Shown here: positions 57,832 through 64,000 of the stretch, piece after piece
Layout of the letters: each line of letters starts with the position of its first letter
Position numbering within the stretch: position 1 is the first letter of the stretch
Origin: Verrucomicrobiales bacterium
GTDB lineage: Bacteria > Verrucomicrobiota > Verrucomicrobiia > Limisphaerales > UBA9464
Assembly (NCBI GenBank): GCA_027488845.1
Contig: JAIYBC010000050.1
Coordinates: forward strand, 1 to 64,000
Reading direction: 5' to 3'
DNA length: 64,000 nucleotides
Program-made: the position numbers and the translations under genes
The notes under the pieces: model-generated
Database searches by the model: none
What the model was told of the DNA's origin: nothing
The model's input: the letters and a program-made list of their open reading frames with translations, nothing else

Positions 57832-58677
57832 ATGAAGCGCCGACAACGTCTCCAACAGATCCTGGAGCTCCTGCAGCGGGAGCCTGAGCTGGCGCTGGCG
57901 GAGGCCTGCCGGCGGTTGGGGGCGTCGGCGGCGACGGTCCGCCGGGCCTTCGTGGATCTGGAGCGGGAAGGGCAGGTCGAAAGGACCTGGGGCGGCATCC
58001 GCTTGCGCGGGCGCGGGACGCTGCAGATGGGGCCGCCGGCCTTCGCGAAGCGCCTCGAACTGGCGCCGGAACCCAAGCGGGCGATCGCGGAGGCCGCGGC
58101 GGCGCTGCTCCGGGACGGCGACGTGGCCATGGTCGACGGCGGCACGACGACGTTCCTCATGGCGGAGTTCATCGCGTTGAAGCGGATCCGCGTCATCACC
58201 AACTCCCTGGTCATCGCCCAGGCCATCGACCGGCTGAAGGGCGGACGTCTCGGGGCGGAGGTGTCGATCACCGGCGGCCTGCTCGAACCCGAGTCGGGAC
58301 TGGTCGTCGGTGCGCAGGCGGAGGAGTTCCTCGGACGCTACCGGGCCGGATGGGCGTTCCTCGGCGCGGCGGGCGTCGATGCGGACTCGGTCACCAACTA
58401 CGACGAGACCGTGCTCGCCAGCGAGAAGCGGATGATCGCCCAGGCGGAGAGGCTCGTGATCCTCGCGGACGCCTCCAAGCTGGGCCGGACGGCCATGTGC
58501 GAGCTGTGTCCCATCGGCGAGGTGGACCACCTGATCACCGCCGGTCCGGGCATCCCGGCGGCCCTCGGACGCGCCTGGCGCAGGGCCGGCGTTGCGATCA
58601 CCCAGTGCCCGACCCAGGGAGAGAGGACGGGGACTCATGCGAAGACGCAAAGGCGCGACGGGATTGGTGATTCTTGA
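57832..58677 (+). CDS. DeoR/GlpR-family regulator, probably of rhamnose catabolism
   Basis: 281 residues from the ATG at 57832. An N-terminal DeoR winged HTH (about 3-57, L-L-Q-R-E-P-E-L-A-L-A-E-A-C-R-R-L and V-R-R-A-F-V-D-L-E) is followed by the DeoRC sugar-phosphate-sensing domain with V-D-G-G-T-T-T at about 102-108 and I-T-N-S-L-V-I-A. Divergence from the rhamnose gene and the shared palindrome make it the likely repressor, sensing a phosphorylated intermediate. The last 20 or so residues (H-A-K-T-Q-R-R ...) are encoded by an intergenic repeat, so the native C-terminus has probably been extended or replaced. Confidence 0.88.
   Translation: MKRRQRLQQILELLQREPELALAEACRRLGASAATVRRAFVDLEREGQVERTWGGIRLRGRGTLQMGPPAFAKRLELAPEPKRAIAEAAAALLRDGDVAMVDGGTTTFLMAEFIALKRIRVITNSLVIAQAIDRLKGGRLGAEVSITGGLLEPESGLVVGAQAEEFLGRYRAGWAFLGAAGVDADSVTNYDETVLASEKRMIAQAERLVILADASKLGRTAMCELCPIGEVDHLITAGPGIPAALGRAWRRAGVAITQCPTQGERTGTHAKTQRRDGIGDS
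58638..58657. repeat. Octamer-period repeat overlapping the DeoR 3' end
   Basis: GCGAAGAC, GCAAAGGC and GCG follow each other at 8-bp period, inside the last codons of the DeoR gene. The inverted form lies at 58793-58820. Repeats of this kind normally sit between genes. Confidence 0.5.
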
Positions 58678-58736
58678 TTTCCCTGACGCCCGACGCCGTT
58701 CCTCGGGAACCTTGGCTTACTGTGCCAAGAAGCCGA

Positions 58737-58752
58737 ACACGGAGTTCACGGA
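58737..58752. repeat. Dispersed 17-mer, inverted copy
   Basis: ACACGGAGTTCACGGA, the reverse complement of TCCGTGAA(C)TCCGTGT, one mismatch from the form at 59903 and 62261. Confidence 0.45.
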
Positions 58753-58792
58753 TCGGATTCCAACGCCTGAATCCGATGCCTTGCGCCCGTTT

Positions 58793-58820
58793 CCTTGCGT
58801 CTCTGCGGCTTCGCGTGAGG
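58793..58820. repeat. Octamer-period repeat
   Basis: Units CCTTGCGT, CTCTGCGG and CTTCGCGT then GAGG, the same ending as at 5281-5308. It lies just beyond the stop codon of the ThuA-like gene. Confidence 0.45.
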
Positions 58821-58840
58821 CCACTCTTCGGGGACTGACC

Positions 58841-59770
58841 TCAGCGGGGTTGGCCCAACCACACGACGGCGTTCCCGACCACCTTCAGCACGTTCGGGTC
58901 GAAGAAGACCGGATACGTTTCGTGGCCCGGTCGGAAGTAGAAGACCCGTCCGGCGCCGAGGTTCCACACGCTGCCGCTGCGGAACCATTCCCCGGTGGCC
59001 CACCGCTCCTCGAGCACGACCTCGTCGGGCGGCGGCACGTGGAAGGGTTCGTCGTACATCTCCGTCTGCGAGATCGTGAACGCCGCGGGCAGGCCGCGGG
59101 CGATGGGATGTCGCGGCTGCAGCACGGTCATCCGGCTCGGCTTGCCGTCGCCGCGGTAGGCCGGGAAGCAGCAGTTGGGGAGGGTCAGCTGGACCTCCAC
59201 CGGTCCCCCGGTCGGCTTCCGGTGGATCGCGGAAGGCGACAGCCGGTCGGTGTAGCGGGGAGCGATCAACGGGCGGGGAAAGAGGTTCGATTCGACGAGC
59301 TTCGCCGTGGCCCGCTCCGGCGCGGGCAACGCCGCCAGGGCGTCCAGCCGGGCGCGTTCGTTCATCGCCTCGACAAAGGGCCGGGACCAGTGCGCCGAAT
59401 GCAGCGCGACCAGCTGCAGCCGGCCGGATCGGATCCGGCGGACGATGTCCTTGGCCACGGGAGGCTCGATCTCCATCTGCCGGACGTGTCCCCACCAGAC
59501 CAGCACGTCGACCTGGTCGAGGTCGCCCAGCCCCTGCTGCGGGTCGTCGAGGGCGGCGGACTGCACTTCGAGTCCCGGCACGGTCCGGAGATGGGCCGCG
59601 ATCTGGTTGCCGAGCCAATTGGGGTACGCCTGCTTCTGCTGCGGTTGGCGCTCATCCCAGACCCGCACGCGGATCGGGCGATCGGGCCGCGACACACATC
59701 CGGCCACAAGGCACAGGACGAGGAGCACTCCCGCCAACCGGCGGCCGAAGGGGAAAAGGGCGGGGTTCAT
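58841..59770 (-). CDS. ThuA-like lipoprotein
   Basis: 309 residues. The lipobox L-V-A-G-C25 marks it as a lipoprotein. The rest is a ThuA-type domain, the class-I glutamine amidotransferase-like fold, with V-R-V-W-D-E, V-D-V-L-V-W-W-G-H, L-V-A-L-H-S-A-H-W and the closing G-R-V-F-Y-F-R-P-G-H-E segment. ThuA proteins are found with trehalose or related disaccharide utilisation, and their exact reaction is still debated. It is convergent with the DeoR gene. Confidence 0.85.
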   Translation of the reverse strand: MNPALFPFGRRLAGVLLVLCLVAGCVSRPDRPIRVRVWDERQPQQKQAYPNWLGNQIAAHLRTVPGLEVQSAALDDPQQGLGDLDQVDVLVWWGHVRQMEIEPPVAKDIVRRIRSGRLQLVALHSAHWSRPFVEAMNERARLDALAALPAPERATAKLVESNLFPRPLIAPRYTDRLSPSAIHRKPTGGPVEVQLTLPNCCFPAYRGDGKPSRMTVLQPRHPIARGLPAAFTISQTEMYDEPFHVPPPDEVVLEERWATGEWFRSGSVWNLGAGRVFYFRPGHETYPVFFDPNVLKVVGNAVVWLGQPR

Positions 59771-59840
59771 CCGGCGCGGTTGTGTCAGAAGGACAAGTCC
59801 GTGTCACGCTGTCGGGAAAGTGCGGGGAAACGTTCCCGGC

Positions 59841-59861
59841 TTTCAGTTTTCGGTTTTCAGT
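59841..59861. repeat. Heptamer array TTTCAGT/TTTCGGT/TTTCAGT
   Basis: Three 7-mers in tandem in the 275-bp gap between the ThuA-like and sugar-dehydrogenase genes. The rest of the gap holds a 17-mer copy at 59903 and no gene. Confidence 0.6.
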
Positions 59862-59902
59862 TCGCTGCACGAATCCCTCGGTGTCAGGAAGCCGGGAATC
59901 CC

Positions 59903-59919
59903 TCCGTGAAATCCGTGTC
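59903..59919. repeat. Dispersed 17-mer, copy 3
   Basis: TCCGTGAAATCCGTGTC, identical over all 17 bases to 62261-62277. Confidence 0.7.
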
Positions 59920-60045
59920 CCAATCCCGGGTGAAGGTGGCCGGGAGAGCGGAAACCTCTGTGCGCTCTGTGCCTCCGTGGCCCATCAGAGCGGGTTTTTC
60001 CGAAAGCGCGTGCCGGTGACGGGAACCTCGGCTTGAATCTCACCC

Positions 60046-61536
60046 ATGGCGTCCCCGACCTCGTTGAATCCGGCCCTGCTGGGCGGCGTGCTGTGCCTTT
60101 CCCTACTGACTTCGATGGCCGCCGAAAATCCCCTCACCGTGCCATCGGGTCCGCAGGAGGACGGCGCCTTCCACAAGGTGGTGCTCGACGCCGACCGCGA
60201 CCTCGACGGTGACGGCCAGGTGGACGACGTCGTGGTGGATCCGTTGGAGATCGCCGTCGCCCCGGATGGCCGGGTGCTCTTCATCGAGCGGGCGGGCGTG
60301 GTGAAGATCTGGAAGCCCGACACGAAGGCGACCGTGGTTGCCGGCAAGCTGGAGGTGTTCAAGGAACTCGAGGATGGCCTGCTCGGCATCGCGCTCGACC
60401 CTGGATTCGCGCGGAACGGCTGGGTCTACCTCTTCCATTCGGAACCGGCGACGCGTCAGGTCGAGGGTGTGGGCAAGATGGGGGACAACCTGGTTTCCCG
60501 TTTCCAGCTGACGGGCGACACGCTCGACCTGTCCTCGCGCAAGGAGATGCTCCGGATCCCGACGCAACGCGAACAGTGCTGCCACTCGGCCGGTTCGTTG
60601 GATTTCGACGCCGAGGGCAATCTCTACGCCGCGACCGGCGACAACACGCATCCGGGCGAGTCCGACGGCTTCACGCCCGTGGATGAACGCGATGGCCGTG
60701 GTCCGTGGAACGCCCTGAAGTCCGCCGCCAACGCCAACGACCTCCGCGGCAAGATCCTCCGGGTGCATCCCGAGCCCGACGGCACGGCGACCATCCCCAA
60801 GGGGAACCTCTTTCCGCCCGGCACGCCCAACACGCGTCCCGAGATCTACGTGATGGGCAACCGCAATCCGTGGCGCATCGCCGTGGATCGTCGCAGCGGC
60901 TTCCTCTACTGGGGCGAGGTCGGACCCGACGCCGGCGGTCCGGACGAGCAGCGCGGACCGGCCGGCTTCGACGAGATCAACCAGGCGCGCGCCGCCGGCA
61001 ACTTCGGATGGCCGCTGGTCATCGCCGACAACAAGCCGTACCGCCGCCACGATTTCGCCAGCCGCACGAACGGCGAGGCGTGGGACCCGCTCAAGCCGCT
61101 CAATGAATCGCGCCACAACACCGGCCCGAAGGAGCTGCCACCGGCTCAGCCGGCGTTCATCTGGTATCCGTATTCCGCCTCGACCCGGTTTCCGGCGGTG
61201 AAGGACGGCGGCCGGACGGCCTGCGCGGGGCCCGTCTACCACTTCGATGAGACGCTGGTGTCGCCCACGAAGCTGCCACGCGAGTTCGACCGCACGCTGT
61301 TCATCCACGAATGGTCGCGGAATTGGATCATCGCGGTGCATCTCGACGAAGAGAACCGCATCGCCAAGAAGCCCGACGGTTCGCTCCACATGGAACGCTT
61401 CTGCACGAACATGACCTTCATGCGCCCCACCGACCTGGCCATCGGTCCCGACGGTTGTCTCTACGTGCTGGAGAACGGCAGCGCGTGGGTCGGCAACAAG
61501 GACACACAGCTCGTGCGGATCGAACACAGGCCGTAG
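60046..61536 (+). CDS. PQQ-dependent sugar dehydrogenase (sorbosone/glucose dehydrogenase family)
   Basis: 496 residues with a signal peptide ([11 protein letters not shown] ... M-A-A). The six-bladed propeller of soluble aldose dehydrogenases is visible, with [28 protein letters not shown] and [14 protein letters not shown], then the characteristic G-N-R-N-P-W-R-I and Y-W-G-E-V-G-P-D-A. The His and Arg residues that hold PQQ fall within these motifs. It would oxidise a sugar in the periplasm. It appears monocistronic. Confidence 0.9.
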   Translation: MASPTSLNPALLGGVLCLSLLTSMAAENPLTVPSGPQEDGAFHKVVLDADRDLDGDGQVDDVVVDPLEIAVAPDGRVLFIERAGVVKIWKPDTKATVVAGKLEVFKELEDGLLGIALDPGFARNGWVYLFHSEPATRQVEGVGKMGDNLVSRFQLTGDTLDLSSRKEMLRIPTQREQCCHSAGSLDFDAEGNLYAATGDNTHPGESDGFTPVDERDGRGPWNALKSAANANDLRGKILRVHPEPDGTATIPKGNLFPPGTPNTRPEIYVMGNRNPWRIAVDRRSGFLYWGEVGPDAGGPDEQRGPAGFDEINQARAAGNFGWPLVIADNKPYRRHDFASRTNGEAWDPLKPLNESRHNTGPKELPPAQPAFIWYPYSASTRFPAVKDGGRTACAGPVYHFDETLVSPTKLPREFDRTLFIHEWSRNWIIAVHLDEENRIAKKPDGSLHMERFCTNMTFMRPTDLAIGPDGCLYVLENGSAWVGNKDTQLVRIEHRP

Positions 61537-61583
61537 GCTTCGGAACGGGGAGCGGGGTCGGGATTGTGGTTTTTGGTGTGGAT

Positions 61584-61595
61584 GGGACGGATGGG
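61584..61595. repeat. Nonamer element left of dtd
   Basis: GGGACGGAT followed by a partial unit, with GGAT before it (61580). Further on come CTGGGATCC and, at 61656, a heptamer array. The same order of parts recurs right of dtd. Confidence 0.55.
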
Positions 61596-61655
61596 GTGTT
61601 GTGCTGGGATCCGTGTTTGGCCGGAACGGGGAACGGCGTCGGTCATCCGGCTTCG

Positions 61656-61690
61656 GGAATCAGGAATCAGAAATCGAGAATCACGAATCG
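61656..61690. repeat. Heptamer array left of dtd
   Basis: GGAATCA, GGAATCA, GAAATCG, AGAATCA, CGAATCG in tandem, ending three bases before the dtd start codon, where a ribosome-binding site would be expected. Confidence 0.65.
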
Positions 61691-61693
61691 TTC

Positions 61694-62146
61694 ATGCGCG
61701 TGGTGATCCAAAGGGTGCGGGAAGCGTCGGTGACGTTTGGGGAACGGGTGGTCGGTCGGATTGGGCCGGGCCTGTTGGTGCTGCTCGGGATCGCTCCCGA
61801 CGACACCGATGCCGATCTCGAGTGGCTTACGGCCAAGGTTTCGGACCTCCGGATCCTCGACGACGAGGCCGGTGTGATGAACCGCTCCGTGAAGGAAGCC
61901 GGCGGCGAGGTGCTGGTCGTGAGCCAGTTCACCCTGTTGGCGACCACCCGGAAGGGCACCCGTCCCGGATGGTCGGGGGCCGCGCGACCCGAGGTGGCCC
62001 GTCCGCTCTACGAACGGTTCTGCCTTCGCCTGGAGGCCCTCCTCGGCCGACCGGTTCCCACGGGCGAGTTCGGCGCGGACATGCAGGTCTCCCTCATCAA
62101 TGACGGTCCCGTGACCCTCGTCATCGATTCCAGGTTGAGGGAATAG
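61694..62146 (+). CDS. dtd: D-aminoacyl-tRNA deacylase
   Basis: 150 residues from the ATG at 61694 (E. coli Dtd 145). The start M-R-V-V-I-Q-R-V is the standard Dtd N-terminus. The two chiral-selection motifs are present as S-Q-F-T-L-L-A (77-83) and N-D-G-P-V-T (136-141), the second being the cross-subunit Gly-Pro motif. It hydrolyses D-amino acids from mischarged tRNA in the cytoplasm. No good ribosome-binding site is visible; the heptamer array occupies that place. The gene is bracketed by two similar repeat clusters. Confidence 0.96.
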   Translation: MRVVIQRVREASVTFGERVVGRIGPGLLVLLGIAPDDTDADLEWLTAKVSDLRILDDEAGVMNRSVKEAGGEVLVVSQFTLLATTRKGTRPGWSGAARPEVARPLYERFCLRLEALLGRPVPTGEFGADMQVSLINDGPVTLVIDSRLRE

Positions 62147-62177
62147 GTGCGGAGCTTTTGGTGCGGAGGCTGTGCTT

Positions 62178-62213
62178 GGGACGGATGGGACGGATGGGTG
62201 GGACCACTGGGAT
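62178..62213. repeat. Nonamer element right of dtd
   Basis: Two perfect GGGACGGAT units (62178-62195), then GGGTGGGAC and CACTGGGAT. Preceded by TTTTGGTGCGGA, similar to TTTTGGTGTGGA left of dtd. Confidence 0.65.
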
Positions 62214-62260
62214 CCTTGCATGGAGACGGGAGCTGGCTCGGAGCTGAAGCCGCGAAGTTT

Positions 62261-62277
62261 TCCGTGAAATCCGTGTC
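62261..62277. repeat. Dispersed 17-mer, copy 4
   Basis: TCCGTGAAATCCGTGTC, identical to 59903-59919. Confidence 0.7.
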
Positions 62278-62325
62278 TGCCTCTTCAGTCCAGCCGGTGA
62301 GGACAAGGGGGCGAAGGGCGTCCTT

Positions 62326-62353
62326 GAAATCAGGAAGCACGAATCAGGAATCC
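62326..62353. repeat. Heptamer array right of dtd
   Basis: GAAATCA, GGAAGCA, CGAATCA and GGAATCC in tandem. The last unit runs into the 3' end of the glucosidase gene. Confidence 0.6.
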
Positions 62354-64000
62354 CTTCCCGCGTTTCGCGCGTGGGCGGCGTCTTCGAGGCAGCCGATGAC
62401 CAGCGCGGTCCAGCCGGTCTGGTGGTCCGCCCCGCAGCCACGGCCGCTCTCGGCGTGGAAGAACTCGTGGAACCGCACAAGCCCGACGCCTCGGGAATCT
62501 GCCGTGGGCCGCGGATCGGTCCCCTCGCTCGGACGTCTTCCGGAGGCATCCGGCAGGAAGATCTTCGACAGCCTTCCCTCGAGGTCCCAGGCGATCTCCT
62601 GGAGCGAGCGCATCCGTCCGCTGCCGGTCGGGAACTCGACCTGGAATTCGTCGCCGTAGAACAGGTGGTAGCGTTCGAGGGCCTCGATGAGCAGGTGGTT
62701 GGTCGGGAACCAGATCGGCCCGCGCCAGTTCGAGTTCCCGCCGAACAGGTAGGTGTTCGACTCGCCGGGCACATAGTCCACGCGGTGGGTCCGGCCGTCG
62801 GCCTCGAACAGGAACGGGTGACGCTCGTGGTGGCGGGAAAGTGAACGGATGCCGAACGGCGACAGGAATTCCTCCTCCGATCCGAGCACGGCCAGCAGGC
62901 GGCGGAGCCGTTCCCGGGTGGGGATGGCGAGCAGCAGCTTGCGCCGGCTGTTGGAACGCCCGAGCGCGATGCCGCGGGTCAGCGAATGCTTGTTCCGGAC
63001 GAACCAGTCCAGGCGTCGGGCGAATCCCGGAAGCCGCCGGAGCAGGTCCTCGTCGAAGACCTCGACGGCGATCAACGGCAGCAGGCCGACCAGCGAACGC
63101 GTGCGCAGCGGCTCGGAGGATTCGCCGCGGACCAGGCGGTCGTAGTAGAAGCCGTCCGCCTCGTCCCACAGCCCGGTTCCGCCGTGGGTGTTCATCGCCT
63201 CGGCGATCTGGACGAAGTGCTCCAGGAACTTGCTGGCCATGTCCTCATAGGCCGGCACGACGCGGTCGCCGTCCTGGGCCAGCTCCAGCGACATCGCCAG
63301 CATCGTCGCCGCATAGAAGGCCATCCACGCGGTGCCGTCCGCCTGGAGCAACGCACCCCCGCCCGGCAGGGGCTGTGAGCGGTCGAACACGCCGATGTTG
63401 TCGAGGCCGAGGAATCCGCCGGAGAACAGGTTGTTGCCCGCCGCGTCCTTGCGGTTGACCCACCAGGTGAAGTTCAGCAGCAGCTTCTGGAAGGCGCTCT
63501 CGAGGAAGGACCGGTCCCTTCGGCCTCGTCCGCCGGTGATCTTGTACACGCGCCACACGGCCCAGGGGAGCACCGGCGGGTTGACGTCCCCGAACGCGAA
63601 CTCGTAGGCGGGGACCTGCCCGTTGGGATGCATGTACCATTCGCGCAGGAACAGCTGGAGCTGGTTCTTGGCGAACTCGCCGTCGATCCGGGCGAACGGG
63701 ATCATGTGGAACGCCGAGTCCCACGAGGCGAACCACGGGTACTCCCACTTGTCGGGCATCGATAGGATGTCGCGGGCGTGCAGATGCCGCCACTCGCGGT
63801 TGCGTCCCTTCCGACGGGCGGCGGGCGGCGCCGGCGAGGCGGGATCGCCGAGCAGCCAGTCCTCCACGACGTAGTGGTAGAACTGCTTGGACCAGAGCAG
63901 CCCGGCGTAGGCGCGGCGGGAGACCAGGCGCTCGGCCTCCGACATCCCTTGGAACAGGATGGCCTCGTAGAAGGCGTCGCACTCGGCGCGGCGCTGCGCG
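62344..64000 (-). CDS. GH63-like glucosidase, 5' part outside the window
   Basis: 551 residues of the C-terminal part are visible; the frame is open to the right edge and reads sensibly beyond the first internal Met (63945), so the true start is outside the window. It shows (alpha/alpha)6-barrel features: F-A-S-W-D-S-A-F-H, N-P-P-V-L-P-W-A-V-W, G-T-A-W-M-A-F-Y, D-G-F-Y-Y-D, and near the end G-C-G-A-D-H-Q-T-G-W-T-A-L-V, the closing motif of bacterial GH63/MGH1-type glucosidases. Such enzymes cleave glucose or mannose from oligosaccharides; full-length relatives have about 880 residues. The stop overlaps a heptamer repeat array. Confidence 0.85.
   Translation of the reverse strand, partial: AQRRAECDAFYEAILFQGMSEAERLVSRRAYAGLLWSKQFYHYVVEDWLLGDPASPAPPAARRKGRNREWRHLHARDILSMPDKWEYPWFASWDSAFHMIPFARIDGEFAKNQLQLFLREWYMHPNGQVPAYEFAFGDVNPPVLPWAVWRVYKITGGRGRRDRSFLESAFQKLLLNFTWWVNRKDAAGNNLFSGGFLGLDNIGVFDRSQPLPGGGALLQADGTAWMAFYAATMLAMSLELAQDGDRVVPAYEDMASKFLEHFVQIAEAMNTHGGTGLWDEADGFYYDRLVRGESSEPLRTRSLVGLLPLIAVEVFDEDLLRRLPGFARRLDWFVRNKHSLTRGIALGRSNSRRKLLLAIPTRERLRRLLAVLGSEEEFLSPFGIRSLSRHHERHPFLFEADGRTHRVDYVPGESNTYLFGGNSNWRGPIWFPTNHLLIEALERYHLFYGDEFQVEFPTGSGRMRSLQEIAWDLEGRLSKIFLPDASGRRPSEGTDPRPTADSRGVGLVRFHEFFHAESGRGCGADHQTGWTALVIGCLEDAAHARNAGRDS

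Overview
The window is GC-rich DNA, densely packed with genes on both strands, and has no ribosomal, phage or transposase genes. The gene set suggests a Gram-negative, flagellated, hopanoid-making member of the Verrucomicrobiota, perhaps the Pedosphaera/Limisphaera side. The clues are very large secreted proteins with Fn3, GEVED and thrombospondin-type-3 modules, a ThuA lipoprotein, a YncE/phosphoesterase fusion, the two-domain rhamnulose-phosphate aldolase/dehydrogenase, PQQ-type sugar dehydrogenase, squalene-hopene cyclase, and intergenic DNA full of short 7-, 8- and 9-bp-period repeats. This placement is inferred from gene content, not from a marker phylogeny.

Layout. 1-230: heptamer repeat arrays. 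231-5102 (minus): a PhoD-type phosphatase, a MidA-like methyltransferase and a complete TonB/ExbB/ExbD energy-transduction set in one compact operon. 5350-7436 (minus): a DUF4149-like membrane protein and the peptidoglycan-recycling ligase Mpl. 7545-22190 (plus): three consecutive genes for secreted proteins of 1840, 1152 and 1868 residues, 14.6 kb with almost no spacing. This is the most distinctive part of the window and I cannot assign it to a named system. 22245-23613 (minus): an ECF sigma factor, a one-TM protein and a periplasmic Spy/CpxP-like protein, joined by 4-bp start/stop overlaps. 23738-34009 (plus): squalene-hopene cyclase, aconitase, a SNF2-type ATPase and GMP synthase.

34184-38606 (minus): a flagellar regulatory and motor operon (flhF, small membrane protein, fliA, motA, motB, small Cys-motif protein). 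38727-39734 (minus): a class II Fic protein bracketed by short direct repeats. 39994-41095 (plus): a 58-residue CPXCG protein and a secreted GDPD-like phosphodiesterase. 41130-54190 (minus): dxr, a monoheme secreted protein, a zinc-ribbon membrane protein, a YncE/phosphoesterase lipoprotein, a secreted beta-sandwich protein, a serine-hydrolase lipoprotein overlapping an RND pump gene, and a secreted Ig/Calx-beta protein. 54260-59770: a HAD phosphatase, the rhamnose enzyme facing a divergent DeoR regulator across an operator-like palindrome, and a ThuA lipoprotein. 60046-64000: PQQ-type dehydrogenase, dtd, and a GH63-like glucosidase cut by the right edge.

Functional picture. Several genes fit a polysaccharide or debris-degrading lifestyle: rhamnose catabolism, ThuA, sugar dehydrogenase, glucosidase, TonB transport and secreted phosphatases. 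Others are housekeeping (guaA, dxr, acn, dtd, mpl). DXR and squalene-hopene cyclase are both needed for hopanoids but lie far apart. The parts deserving most attention are the three-gene giant secreted cassette, a C-terminal module shared by two unlinked secreted proteins, the dispersed short-period repeat families that also border the fic and dtd genes, and a foldable element in front of guaA.
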